Shown here: positions 9,940 through 23,026 of the stretch, in pieces | Numbering within the stretch: position 1 is the first letter of the stretch | Layout of the letters: every line of letters starts with the position of its first letter | Source: Doris montereyensis | Taxonomy: Eukaryota > Mollusca > Gastropoda > Nudibranchia > Dorididae | Assembly (NCBI GenBank): GCA_037039925.1 | Contig: JAXRKP010000257.1 | Location: forward strand, 152,044-216,043 | DNA length: 64,000 nucleotides | Direction: 5' to 3' | Position numbers and translations under genes: made by a program | Notes under the pieces: model-generated | Database searches by the model: none | Seen by the model: only the letters and a program-made list of their open reading frames with translations | What the model was told of the DNA's origin: nothing

Positions 9940-10845
9940 CACCCATGTCAGAGACTTGAGTTTGAGCCTGGCATGCAATCATAAAATGTTTATTATCACC
10001 TTGAGAAGCAAATTCTACAGGTGTGAATTTGTAAAGACATGATCATTACTTTGGAAGTTTGCTGGTTGAGACCATTTTTTTCCCATTGATATTTTACCAT
10101 TTAGTTTAGTAAGGCATTCATTTTTGCTCCAAGGTGCATAGCACTTTGAAATTGGTTTCTCAATCCCACTCTATGTCTGGTAAGTTTTTGAAGTTACAAG
10201 AATGTTCTTTTATTCTGAATGATTATTTCCAGGTGTTCTTAACAGGGACGTGCTTGTGTATATTTGTTTTATAAACTAAGTCAATAGTCAGAGGTCTTAT
10301 TTCTTTGATATTGATGTCACAGAAGATATTTTCAATTATTTTCTTAAGAGGATTATTCCCCTTTTTAAGTTTTTGTTCACAGCTATGAGAACTTCACCTC
10401 ATTTTTTTTTTATGCTATCTCTTTTGTATTCTTTATATTATCAAGCAGTAGTTCTGGTGTTTTTAGTTCTGGGCTGAGCTCAGTTTTTGCTCGTAGTATT
10501 ACATGTGGCTATATCGTTTCATGTCATTGGCATAATTCAGTGGTTTGTTTTTTTTCTGCACAAACTTCACAAATTCATGACATTTTTTTTAGACTATTCA
10601 GCTGCGTTGAGTTAAAACATTTTTATTGGGGTTTTTTTTTGTTTTGTTTTGTACAGTAACTGCCTCTCATTTACAAATAACAAAATTATACTCAATCAAT
10701 TGTTTTTTTTAAATTTTATCACTGTCCTTTTCAAACAATAAATTATGTCGAAGAATTCCGTTTTTCTCACTAAATCTAAATCAATTGTAAAAATGTCGTA
10801 CTTTACATTAGTATGAAATATTTCAATGTACCAGGAACCAGGGCT
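9940..10845. other. unique intron 15 sequence
   Basis: AT-rich, with several T homopolymers. No gene, TE domain or tandem repeat was recognised on either strand. Confidence 0.5.
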
Positions 10846-10848
10846 TAC

Positions 10849-10932
10849 CTTTGGTAGAGGATCAATGCTGGACTCAAGACTGCTGGTGCCATTCGAATAA
10901 TATTGTAAGAAAGCATTCATCATCATGTTTGT
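10849..10932 (-). CDS. ABCA3-like exon 15: second luminal domain
   Basis: 84 bp, phase 0 at both ends, acceptor ATTTCCAG|ACAAAC and donor CCAAAG|GTAAGC. It encodes 28 residues, TNMMMNAFLQYYSNGTSSLE followed by SSIDPLPK. The NGT sequon could be glycosylated in the lumen. It corresponds to the VDNLLFKLL...SNFPQPR region of ABCA3. Short, but phases and flanks fit exons 14 and 16. A long ATT microsatellite begins about 25 bp beyond the acceptor. Confidence 0.88.
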
Positions 10933-10957
10933 CTGGAAATAATTAAAATGAGAAATT

Positions 10958-11060
10958 TAATTTTAATAATAATAATAATAATAATAACACTCATAACAAA
11001 TAGCACTCATAACAAAAATAATAAAAATAATAATAATAACAATAATAATAATAAAAATAA

Positions 11061-11107
<47 letters not shown>

Positions 11108-11299
11108 TAATAATAAAAATAATAATTATAATAATTTAAAAAATTTAATAATTCTAATTATAATAATAATAATAATAATGATAATGAGAATGAGAATAAT
11201 AATAATAATAATAACACAATAATAACAATAATCATAATAATAACAATAATGACAATAATAATAATAACAATAATGACAATAATAACAATAACAATAACA

Positions 11300-11355
<56 letters not shown>

Positions 11356-11373
11356 TATAATAATTATAATAAT

Positions 11374-11404
<31 letters not shown>

Positions 11405-11483
11405 GAATAATAATAATACGATAATAATGCAATAATAATCACAACAATAATAATAATCATAATAATAACAATAATGACAAAAA

Positions 11484-11526
<43 letters not shown>

Positions 11527-11666
11527 GTAATAATAATATTAATAATAACAAGAATAATAACAATGATAATAATAATGATAATAATAATGATAATAATAAT
11601 GATAATAATAACAATAATATAACAATAAAGATAATTATGATGATAATGATGATAATAATAATAATT
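10958..11666. repeat. AAT trinucleotide microsatellite, about 700 bp
   Basis: Nearly continuous AAT/ATA repeats with AAC, GAT and AAAAAT interruptions, just upstream of exon 15 in the transcript. Frames of 100-187 codons on the minus strand are Ile/Leu/Tyr homopolymers and not genes. Confidence 0.97.
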
Positions 11667-11687
11667 AATAATGATACAATACAAGTC

Positions 11688-13668
11688 ATTTTTTTTGTTT
11701 TGAGTTAGGTTTTTGCTTTTAGTATGTACATGAGTAACTGTCAAAATACAGTCATCCTATACCTTTGAAAAGTTTGTAGCGTCCTTTGTTGCCATAGAAA
11801 TGGCCGCCATCTTGGATTTTGACTCAATTTTCAAAATCTATCTCCTCCCTTAGTTATGAATAAAATCACTCAAAACCTGTGCAGATCGTCTTTTCCATTC
11901 AATATATAATGAGAGACGTCGAGTTTTTTCGATATTTTGGATAGTTTATTTTTAATGAATTTTTGAAAATACTATATATCGTGAATGTACAAAAACGGCA
12001 TTTTTATTACAAAAAAAAACAAAAATTCTCAAAAAGTTAACAATATATCATTTTTAAAAACGACGTCCTATTAACATTGACAAGAGGAATATGTGTGCCA
12101 AATATAATACAAATCGTTTCGTAAATGACGGAGGAGATAGAATTTTGGTGTGGAAAAACGACATTTCGAGAAAAATGCAAGTAAAAAAATCAAAAGAAAA
12201 TAACACAAAACAAACACTTCAGACGGATTTCCTTGTTGTAGCAGCCCCCTTACTCTTTCGACAGTCTCTGGCATTGTTACTTATGTAAATAGATTACAAA
12301 TTTAGGTTTAGATATGCACTGTTGTGAAAACAGACGCCGAAATGACCAGTTTTTGCTTTTTTTCCTCTATAACCTATGCTTGTACGCGTGTTTACATACA
12401 CACTGACGCGCTAACGCCTCTTATATCACACAGTGATGGGCAGACGTGGCAATCAGTGATGGCAGAAACTAGTTGAAAGTTAGTGTTGCCACATTTGGCG
12501 ATTAACCGCCAATATACGGGTTTTTACTTTCATTTTTCTGAGTCAGCGGTCGGGTAATTTACGTATAAATTTTGATTGTTTTAACCTACCTACGCGTACA
12601 AAACATTTTGTAAAAATAAAATCATACGTCACATACGTACATGAAATTGTAGATAAATGATCATTCTATCCGAATATGCAGAGAACGGAAAATCAACTTT
12701 GGGTTCAAAACTCGCCAGTCCAGGTGCCACCCCTGATGTAGTCAGTGAGCTTGCACTTGTGCAGGGATACAGACTATAAATCCATCTTCTTCTGCATCTT
12801 TATCAAAACTAGTGATCTTAATATGACCTAGAGTTTAAGGGGTGGGTGGGGGAGGGGATACCTGGATTGATGAGTTTGGCACCAAAATGTTGATTTTTTT
12901 GTTCTTTGCATATTCAGGTAAAACAATCATTTATCTACAAGTTTATGGCAGAAAAATGTCCATATGATGTATATTTTTTTGTTACAAAACATTTTGTAAG
13001 CTAGACAAGGTAAAAACAGTCAATTACCCTAACACTGACTGAAAAGATAGCACTGAAAACCCCTGTAGCGGCAGCTAATCACCGACGTGCCAACATCAGT
13101 TTCGCCGTTTCTTCGGGAACACAGCACGTCGATTTTGCTGAGTGTGCGTCAATGTGTATTTAAGCGAGAGCACAAGTATAGGAATGGAGGAAAAAAACAA
13201 AAAACTGGTCATTTTGACATCTTTTTTCACAACAGTGCGCATCTAAACCTAGATTTAAAATTCTCTTTTCATTAGCAACCCAATGCCAGAGACTGTCGAA
13301 AGAGTAAGAGGGCTGCTACAAGAAGGGCAACCCATCTGAAACAGTCGCGTTATATGGGGTTTTTTGTACTAAAAATGCCAGTTTTGTATATACACAATAT
13401 TTTCAAAAATTCATTTTTTTAAATTATCCAAACATTTACAAGACTCGACGTCGTTCTTTAGATATATTGAATGGAAAAAACAATCTGCACATGTTTTGAG
13501 GGATTTTATTCAAACTAAGTGAGGAGATCCAAGATGGCGACGTTTCCATGGCAACCCAGGATGCTACTAACTTTTGAATGAAAGAGGATGACTATATTTT
13601 GACAGTTACTCATATATATACTTAAAGCAAAAACCCAAAATTGAAAGCAAAAAAAATCACTTCAGGAT
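11688..13668. mobile_element. long-inverted-repeat (foldback-like) DNA element, about 2 kb
   Basis: The left arm (about 11688-12410) and right arm (about 13150-13668) are inverted copies. Examples are TGAGTAACTGTCAAAATACA (left) against the complement of TGACAGTTACTCAT (right), and the shared blocks CTCTTTCGACAGTCTCTGGC, GCCATCTTGGAT and ACGTCGAGT. Arms are about 500-700 bp and perhaps 80% identical by eye. The central 700 bp has no transposase frame and contains a stretch near 12740-12790 resembling the tail of the SINE at 31445. It is probably non-autonomous. It lies in intron 14. Confidence 0.8.
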
Positions 13669-13686
13669 GCAACTGTCTACACTTAC

Positions 13687-13854
13687 TGCTATAGGCTGTG
13701 CATGATAGGGCTGGCCATTGTAGTGAGCTATGGCTGCTACAGATTGAGTGCCAGTAGTGTTCACAATCTCAAGTCCAACAATTATTTTCTTATTGTAAGT
13801 TGATGTGCCAAGTTCATCTGCTCTTTTAATCAGGTACTTATCATAACTTTGAGG
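13687..13854 (-). CDS. ABCA3-like exon 14: second luminal domain
   Basis: 168 bp, phase 0 at both ends, acceptor TTTTCAG|CCTCAAAG and donor ATAGCA|GTAAGTG. It encodes 56 residues: PQSYDKYLIKRADELGTSTY, then KKIIVGLEIVNTTGTQ and AAIAHYNGQPYHAQPIA. The block AAIAHYNGQPYHAQPIA matches the VNALFNNQAYHSPATAL motif of ABCA luminal domain 2. NTT is a likely N-glycosylation sequon. The exon is too short to stand out alone but fits phase and family order. Confidence 0.92.
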
Positions 13855-13897
13855 CTGAAAACAAAAAGGTTACAAAAATGAAAATTAAATAAAATTG

Positions 13898-13900
13898 AAA

Positions 13901-13966
<66 letters not shown>
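13898..13966. repeat. AT dinucleotide microsatellite
   Basis: About 33 TA repeats, 45 bp upstream of exon 14 in the transcript direction. Confidence 0.95.
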
Positions 13967-13967
<1 letters not shown>

Positions 13968-14499
13968 CTGAACGTCTCTAACTTTGACAGCTTATAACTC
14001 AGAAATCACTGCACCCACAACCTCCATATCACATATGTAGATTTCCATTAGCCTGCTTTAGGTTCTTAGCTAAGAAACTCTTGAATCAAATCAGTATTTT
14101 AATTGACTGAAAAAAGATCATATTGCCTGCAATCTACAAAAGAAAGTTATTGTTACTAGATCTAAATTCTCGATTTCCGGTCATTACAATAAAAAGCCCA
14201 TGTACCTTCAGTACCGAGTACTAATTTGATCTGATAATTGTGCTTGATATCACCCATAACCGATACAATGGTTTCTGAGTCAACCGCAGTCAAAGGTTAA
14301 AAGGCCATCTTTATAATAAAGAAAATTCATAAAACATGTACATCATAATTTACGAGTATTCTTGTATATATATATAAAGTTTGAAGAAGGGTATGTAAAC
14401 ATTCATAATAAGACTTTTATATCTTAAGACTTTTCTGACATTTACACATCAGATAAATCTCTTGGTATGGTGGTAAAGAGCCAGTGTCAAGAACATCAC
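13967..14499. other. unique intron 13 sequence
   Basis: No gene or TE domain recognised. It includes one TAGATCTAAAT stretch and a short TATATATATAAAG run. Confidence 0.5.
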
Positions 14500-17400
14500 T
14501 TTGTAGATTGTAATCCTAGTGTTTATTGGCTCCAATGTGGATTGTAATCCATGTTTACTGGTTCCAATGTGGATTGTAATCCTAGTGTTTACTGGTTCCA
14601 ATGTAGGTTGTAATCTTAGTGTTTACTGACTCAAATGTCGATTGTAATCCTAATGTTTACTGACTCCAATGTGGATTGTAATCCGTGTTTACTGGCTCCA
14701 ATGTGGATTGTAATCCTAGTGTTTACTGACTCCAATGTGGAATGTAATCCTAGTGTTTACTGACTCCAATGTAGGTTGTAATCCTAGTGTTTACTGACTC
14801 AAATGTGGAATGTAATCTTAGTGTTTACCTCCAACGTGGATTGTAATCCTAGTATTTACTGTCTCCAATGTGGATTGTAATCCTAGTGTTTACTGGCTCT
14901 AATGTGGATTGTAAATGTTTCGCTCTAATGTGGATTGTAATCCTAGTGTTTACTTCCAACGTGGATTGTAATCCTAGTGTTTACTGACTCTAATGTAGAT
15001 TGTAATCATAGTGTTTACTGGTTCCAATGTGGATTGTAATCCTAGTGTTGACTGGTTCCAATGTGGATTGTAATCTTAGTGTTTACTGGTTCCAATGTAG
15101 ATTGTAATCCTAATGTTTACTGGTTCCAATGTGGATTGTTATCCTTAGTGTTTACTGGTTCCAATGTAGATTGTAATCCTAGTGTTTACTGGTTCCAATG
15201 TAGATTGTAATCGTAGTGTTTACTGGTTTCAATGTGGATTGTAATCCTACTGTTTGCTGATTTCAATGTGGATTTTAATCCTAGTGTTTACTGGTTTCAA
15301 TGTGGTTTGTAATCCTAGTATTTACTGGTTCCAATGTGGATTGTAATGCTAGTGTTTACTGGTTCCAATGTAGATTGTAATCCTGGTGTTTTACTGGTTT
15401 CAATGTGGATTGTTATCCTACTGTTTACTGGTTCCAATGTGGATTGTAATCGTAGTGATTACGGGTGCCAATGTGGATTGTAATCCTAGTGTTTACTGGT
15501 TCCAATGTGGATTGTAATCCTAGTGTTTACTGGTTCCAATGTGGATTGTAATCCTAGTGTTTACTGGTTTCAATGTGGATTGTAATCCTACTGTTTGCTG
15601 ATTTCAATGTGGATTGTAATCGTAGTGTTTACTGGTTCCAATGTGGATTGTAATCCTAGTGTTTACTGGTTCCAATGTAGATTGTAATGCTACTGTTTGC
15701 TGATTTCAATGTGGTTTGTAATCCTAGTATTTACTGGTTCCAATGTGGATTGTAATGCTAGTATTTACTGGTTCCAATGTAGATTGTAATCCTGGTGTTT
15801 ACTGGTTCAAATGTGGATTGTTATCCTACTGTTTACTGGTTCCAATGTGGATTGTAATCGTAGTGATTACTGGTGCCAATGTGGATTCTAATCTTAGTGT
15901 TTACTGGTTCCAATGTAGATTGTAATCCTATTGTTTGCTGGTTCCAATGTAGATTGTAATCCTAGTGTTTACTGGTTCCAATGTGGATTGTAATCATAGT
16001 GTTTACTGGTTCCAATGTGGATTGTAATCCTAGTGTTTACTGGTTCCAATGTAAATTGTAATCCAAGTGTTTACTGGCTCTAATGTGGATTGTAATCCTA
16101 GTGTTTACTGACTCAACGTGGATTGTAATCCTAGTGTTGAGTGACTCTAATGTAGATTGTAATCCTAGTATTTACTGACTCTAATGTAGATTGTAATCCT
16201 GGTGTTTACTGGTTCCAATGTGGATTGTAATCCTAGTGTTTACTGGTTCCAATGTGGATTGTAATCCCAGTGTTTACTGGTTCCAATGTGGAATGTAATC
16301 CTAGTGTTTACTGGTTCAAATGTAGATTGTAATCCCAGTGTTTACTGGTTCAAATGTGGATTGTAATCCTACTGTTTGCTGATTCCAATGTAGACTGATT
16401 GTAATCCTATTCCAATGTAGATTGTAATCCTAGTCTTTACTGATTCCAATGTGGATTGTAATCCTAGTGTTTACTGGTTCCAATGTGGATTGTAATCCTA
16501 GTGTTTACTGGTTCCAATGTAGATTGTAATCCTAGTGTTTACTGGTTCCAAAGTGGATTGTAATCCTAGTGTTTACTGGTTCCATTGTAGATTGTAATCC
16601 TAGTGTTGACTGGTTCCAATGTGGATTGTAATCTTAGTGTTTACTGGTTCCAATGTAGATTGTAATCCTAGTGTTTACTGGTTCCAATGTGGATTGTTAT
16701 CCTAGTGCTTACTGGTTCCAATGTAGATTGTAATCCTAGTGTTTACTGGTTCCAATGATTGTAATCCTAGTGTTTACTGGTTCTAATGATTGTAATCCTA
16801 GTGTTTACTGGTTCTAATGTGGATTGTAATCCTAGTGTTTACTGGTTCAAATGTGGATTGTAATCCTAGTGTTTACTGGTTCCAATGTGGATTGTAATCC
16901 TAGTGTTTACTGGTCCTAATGTGGATTGTAATCCTAGTGTTTACTGGTTTTACTGATTCCAATGTGGATTGTAATCCTAGTGTTTACTGGTTCCAATGTG
17001 GATTGTAATCCTAGTGTTTACTGGTTCCAATGTGGGATTGTAATCCTAGTGTTTACTGGATGGATTGTAATCCTAGTGTTTACTGATTCCAATGTGGATT
17101 GTAATCCTAGTGTTTACTGGTTCCAATGTGGATTGTAATCCTAGTGTTTACTGGTTCCAATGTGGATTGTAATCCTAGTGTTTACTGATTCCAATGTGGA
17201 TTGTAAAGTCCTGATTCCTAATGTGGATTGTAATCTAGTGTTTACTGATTCCAATGATTGTAATCCTAGTGTTTACTGGTTCCAATGTGGATTGTAATCC
17301 TAGTGTTTACTGGTTCCAATGTGGATTGTAATCCTAGTGTTTACTGGTTCCAATGTGGAATGTAATCCTAGTGTTTACTGATTCCAATAGATTGTAATCA

Positions 17401-20400
17401 TACTGTTTACTGGTTCCAATGTGGATTGTAATCCTACTGTTTACTGGTTCCAATGTGGATTGTAATCCTAGTGTTTACTGGTTCCAATGTGGATTGTAAT
17501 CATACTGTTTACTGGTTCCAATGTGGATTGTAATCCTACTGTTTGCTGATTCCAAGGTAGACTGTAATCCTAGTGTTTACTGGTTCCAATGTGGATTGTA
17601 ATCCTAGTGTTTACTGGTTCCAATGTGGATTGTAATCCTATTGTTTACTGATTCCAATGTAGATTGTACTCCTAGTGTTTACTGGTTCCAATGTGGATTG
17701 TAATCGTAGTGTTTACTGGTTCCAATGTGGATTGTAATTCTAGTGTTTACTGGTTCCAATGTGGATTGTAATCCTAGTGTTTACTGGTTCCAATGTGGAT
17801 TGTAATCCTAGTCTTTACTGGTTCCAATGCGGAATGTAATCCTAATGTTTACTGACTCAATGTGGATTATAATCCTAGTGTTTACTGGTTCCAATGTAGA
17901 TTGTAATCCTAGTGTGTTTACTGGTTCCAATGTGGATTGTAATCCTAGTGTTTACTGGTTCCAATATAGATTGTAATTCTAGTGTTTACTGACTCCAATG
18001 TGGATTGTAATCCTAGTGTTTACTGGTTCCAATGTGGATTGTAATCCTAGTGTTTACTGACTCCAATGTGGATTGTAATCCTAGTGTTTACTGGTTCCAA
18101 TGTATATTGTAATCCTAGTGTTTACTGACTCCCATGTGGATTGTAATCCTAGTGTTTACTGGTTCCAATGTGGATTGTAATCCTAGTGTTTACTGGTTCC
18201 AATGTGGAATGTAATCCTAATGTTTACTGACTCCAATGTGGATTGTAATCCTAGTGTTTACTGGTTCCAATGTGGATTGTAATCCTAGTGTTAACTGGTT
18301 CCAATGTGGATTGTAATCCTAGTGTTTATTGACTCCAATGTGGATTGTAATCCTAGTGTTTACTGGTTCCAATGTAGATTGTAATCCTAGTGTTTACTGG
18401 TTCCAATGTGGAATGTAATCCTTATGTTTACTGACTCCAATGTGGATTGTAATCCTAGTGTTAACTGGTTCCAATGTGGATTGTAATCCTACTCCTAGTG
18501 TTTACTGGTTCCAATGTGGATTGTAATCCTAGTGTTTACTGGTTCCAATGTGGATTGTAATCGTAGTGTTAACTGATTCCAATGTGGATTGTAATTGTAG
18601 TGGTTACTGGTTCCAATGTGGATTGTAATCCTAGTGTTTACTGACTCCAATGTGGATTGTAATCCTAGTGTTTAATGGTTCCAATGTATATTGTAATCCT
18701 AGTGTTTACTGACTCCAATGTGGATTGTAATCCTAGTGTTTACTGACTCCAATGTGGATTGTAATCGTAGTGATTACTGGTGCCAATGTGGATTGTAATC
18801 CTAGTGTTTACTGGTTCCAATGTGGATTGTAATCCTAGTCTTTACTGGTTCCAATGTGGATTGTAATCCTAGTGTTTACTGGTTTCAATGTGGATTGTAA
18901 TCCTACTGTTTGCTGATTTCAATGTGGATTGTAATCGTAGTGTTTACTGGTTCCAATGTGGTTTGTAATCCTAGTATTTACTGGTTCCAATGTGGATTGT
19001 AATGCTAGTGTTTACTGGTTCCAATGTAGATTGTAATCCTGGTGTTTACTGGTTCCAATGTGGGTTGTTATCCTACTGTTTACTGGTTCCAATGTGGATT
19101 GTAATCGTAGTGATTACTGGTGCCAATGTGGATTCTAATCTTAGTGTTTACTGGTTCCAATGTAGATTGTAATCCTATTGTTTGCTGGTTCCAATGTAGA
19201 TTGTAATCCTAGTGTTTACTGGTTCCAATGTGGATTGTAATCATAGTGTTTACTGGGTCCAATGTGGATTGTAATCCTAGTGTTTACTGGTTCCAATGTA
19301 AATTGTAATCCAAGTGTTTACTGGCCCTAATATGGATTGTAATCCTAGTGTTTACTGACTCCAACGTGGATTGTAATCCTAGTGTTGAGTGACTCTAATG
19401 TAGATTGTAATCCTAGTGTTTACTGACTCTAATGTGGATTGTAATCCTAGTGTTTACTGGTTCCAATGTGGATTGTAATCCTAGTGTTTACTGGTTCCAA
19501 TGTGGATTGTAATCTTAGTGTTTACTGGTTCCAATGTAGATTGTAAGCCTAGTGTTTACTGGTTCCAATGTGGATTGTTATCCTAGTGTTTACTGGTTCC
19601 AATGTAGATTGTAATCCTAGTGTTTACTGGTTCCAATGTGGATTGTAATCCTAGTGTTTACTGGTTCCAATGTGGATTGTAATCCTAGTGTTTACTAGTT
19701 CTAATGTGGATTGTAATCCAAGTGTTTACTGGTTCCAATGTCGATTGTAATCCTAGTGTTTACTGGTTCCAATGTGGATTGTAATCCTAGTGTTTACTGG
19801 TTCCAATGTGGAATGTAATCCTAGTGTTTACTGACTTCAATGTGGATTGTAATCCTAGTGTTTACTGGTTCCAATGTGGATTGTAATCCTAGTGTTTACT
19901 GGTTCCAATGTGGATTGTAATCATACTGTTTACTGGTTCCAATGTGGATTGTAATCCTACCGTTTGCTGATTCCAATGTAGACTGTAATCCTAGTGTTTA
20001 CTGGTTCAAATAAGGATTGTAATCCTAGTGTTTACTGGTTCCAATGTTGATTTTAATCCTAGTGTTTACTGGTTCCAATGTGGATTGTAATCCTAGTGTT
20101 TATTGGTTCCAATGTGAATTGTAATCCTAGTGTTTACTGGTTCCAATGTAGATTGTAATCCTAGTGTTTACTGGCTCCAATGTGGATTGTAATCTTAATG
20201 TTTACTGGTTTCAATGTAGATTGTAATCCTAGTGTTTACTGGTTCCAATGTGGATTGTTATCCTACTGTTTACTGCTTCCAATGTGGATTGTTATCCTAG
20301 TGTTTACTGGTTCCAATGTGGATTGTAATCGTAGTGTTTACTGTTTCCAATGTGGATTGTAATCTTAGTGTTTACTGGTTCCAATGTAGATTGTAATCCT

Positions 20401-22054
20401 AGTGTTTAATGGTTCCAAGGTGGATTGTAATCCTAGTGTTTACTGGTTCCAACGTGGATTGTAATCCTAGTGTTTACTGACTCTAATGTAGATTGTAATC
20501 ATAGTGTTTCCTGGTTCCAATGTGGATTGTAATCATAGTGTTTACTGGTTCCAATGTATATTGTAATCCTAGTGTTTACTGGCTCTAATGTAGATTGTAA
20601 TTTTAGTGTTTACTGACTCCAACGTGGATTGTAATCCTAGTGTTTACTGACTCTAATGTGGATTGTAATCCTAGTGTTTACTGGTTCAAATGTGGATTGT
20701 AATCCTAGTGTTTACTGGTTCCAATATAGATTGTAATTCTAGTGTTTACTGGTTCCAATGTATATTGTAATCCTAGTGTTTACTGGCTCTAATGTGGATT
20801 GTAATCCTAGTGTTTACTGACTCCAACGTGGATTGTAATCCTAGTGTTTACTGACTCTAATGTGGATTGTAATCCCAGTGTTTACTGTTTCAAATGTGGA
20901 TTGTAATCCTAGTGTTTACTGGTTCCAATGTAGATTGTAATCCTAGTGTTTACTGGTTCCAATGTGGATTGTAATCCTAGTGTTTACTGGTTCCAATATA
21001 GATTGTAATTCTAGTGTTTACTGACTCCAATGTGGATTGTAATCCTAGTGTTTACTGGTTCCAATGTGGATTGTAATCCTAGTGTTTACTGACTCCAATG
21101 TGGATTGTAATCCTTAGTGTTTACTGGTTCCAATGTATATTGTAATCCTAGTGTTTACTGACTCCAATGTGGATTGTAATCCTAGTGTTTACTGGTTCCA
21201 ATGTGGATTGTAATCTTAGTGCTTACTGGTTCCAATGTGGAATGTAATCCTAATGTTTACTGACTCCAATGTGGATTGTAATCCTAGTGTTTACTGGTTC
21301 CAATGTAGATTGTAATCCTAGTGTTTACTGGTTCCAATGTGGATTGTAATCCTAGTGTTTACTGGTTCCAATATAGATTGTAATTCTAGTGTTTACTGAC
21401 TCCAATGTGGATTGTAATCCTAGTGTTTACTGGTTCCAATGTGGATTGTAATCCTAGTGTTTACTGACTCCAATGTGGATTGTAATCCTAGTGTTTACTG
21501 GTTCCAATGTATATTGTAATCCTAGTGTTTACTGACTCCAATGTGGATTGTAATCCTAGTGTTTACTGGTTCCAATGTGGATTGTAATCCTAGTGTTTAC
21601 TGGTTCCAATGTGGAATGTAATCCTAATGTTTACTGACTCCAATGTGGATTGTAATCCTAGTGTTTACTGGTTCCAATGTGGATTGTAATCCTAGTGTTT
21701 ACTGGTTCCAATGTGGATTGTAATCCTAGTGTTTACTGGTTCCAATGTGGAATGTAATCCTAATGTTTACTGACTCCAATGTGGATTGTAATCCTAGTGT
21801 TTACTGGTTCCAATGTGGATTGTAATCCTAGTGTTTACTGACTCCAATGTGGATTGTAATCCTCGTGTTTACTGGTTCCAATGTGGATTGTAATCCTAGT
21901 GTTTACTGGTTCCAGTGTGGATTGTAATCCTAATGTTTTCTGGTTCCAATGTGGATTGTAATTCTAGTGTTTACTGGGTCCAATGTGGATTGTAATCCTA
22001 GTGTTTACTGGTTCCACTGTGGATTGTAATCCTAGTGTTTACTGGCTCCAATGT
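14500..22054. repeat. 34-bp minisatellite array, 7.5 kb, intron 13
   Basis: About 220 copies of a 34-bp unit, consensus parts TGGTTCCAATGTGGATTGTA and ATCCTAGTGTTTAC. Variants include GACTCCAATG, GTAGATTG and CTACTGTTTGCTGATTTC. Variant blocks recur: 15583-16165 is nearly repeated at 18890-19420, and part of it also at 15300-15480, giving higher-order structure. It makes up most of the 9.2-kb intron between exons 13 and 14. Confidence 0.97.
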
Positions 22055-22069
22055 TGAGTTATCGGAAAA

Positions 22070-22390
22070 GACCTTCCACACATAGAGGTCGGGTTTTTCC
22101 ATCATTTTCATAAAAATAATCAACTACTTCAATTATTTGTGTGGAGTTGGTGGCCGAGGACTGGGGATCATGAGGTACCAAGTTTGAATTCCATAAAAAC
22201 CAATCATCTACCTCAATTACTTGTGTGGCGTTGGTGGCCGAGGACTGGGGATCATGAGGTACCAAGTTTGAATTCCATAAAAACCAATCAACTACCTTAA
22301 TTACTTGTGTGGCGTTGGTGGCCGAGGACTGGGGATCATGAGGTACCAAGTTTGAATTCCATATAAACCAATCAACTACCTCAATTACTT
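22070..22390 (+). repeat. tandem tRNA-like SINE heads, period about 84 bp
   Basis: Units begin near 22140, 22223, 22307 and 22391 with TGTGTGGCGTTGGTGGCC, followed by GAGGACTGGGGATCATGAGG and TACCAAGTTTGAATTCC. Spacing and wording resemble tRNA A and B boxes (TGGTGGCCGAGG; AGTTTGAATTCC). Only the last copy continues into a full SINE body. The minus-strand 96-codon frame across them is an artefact. Confidence 0.8.
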
Positions 22391-22690
22391 GTGTGGCGTC
22401 AGTGGCTGGGGACTGGGGATCATGAAGTCTCAGGTTCGAATTTTAACAAAGCCAGGTTCGACGTTGTGTTCCTTGGGAAAAACACTTAGCACATGCTTTC
22501 CCTACTCCACCCAGATGTAAATTGGTACAAGCACTCGCTTGGGAGTAAAAACTTGCATCATACTAGCAAACCTGCGTGAAACCAGCGTCATGTCCAGATT
22601 ATTAGCACCTATTCCGCTTCACGTTATTGAAACCGGATAATCTCCGGCTCTACAGGCCGTAACAGCCCTGAAAGAACCTTACTTACTTAC
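22391..22690 (+). mobile_element. tRNA-derived SINE with Meta-SINE-like centre, copy 1
   Basis: Head with B-box-like AGGTTCGAATTTT at 22430. The central domain, TGTGTTCCTTGGGAAAAACA then CTACTCCACCCAGATGTAAA then TTGGTACAAGC, resembles the widely distributed Meta-SINE centre. The tail contains CTGAAAGAACCTTACTTACTTACC. The same centre occurs at 31445-31795 and 35885-36180. Confidence 0.75.
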
Positions 22691-23026
22691 CTCCATTGTT
22701 TCACGTTAATGTCACTGTCAGCATGCATGATTATGAGTTTACATAGGTAATCAAATTTTGATTTTAAAGAGATGTATTTAATTTCATTTTTGACGTCGTA
22801 TGTGCTGTTCCCTAATCTTATTTTTGTTCGCAGTTTGTTCCACAGTCTTAGTGTACAGTTTTTTTATTATTATCGTCCTGTGTTTATATAACATTTTAAA
22901 AAATAAGATTAACACTAATTATATCAATGATTTTACTGTGTCTGTGAGTTGCTTTGAGATACAGGATAAGATTGGAAAGTGCAATTTTAATGCTTTTTAA
23001 TTTTATTACTTTTATTTAATCATTAC

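Noticed and set aside
9565..10042. Arg/Lys/Glu-rich proteins of 139-148 residues
   Set aside because: Translation of a GAA/GGA microsatellite; open in all frames.
10948..11744. Ile/Leu/Tyr-rich frames
   Set aside because: Translation of an AAT microsatellite.
14500..22054. CRISPR array
   Set aside because: The repeats are head-to-tail without distinct spacers, the window is eukaryotic and there are no cas genes. The same applies to the other minisatellites.
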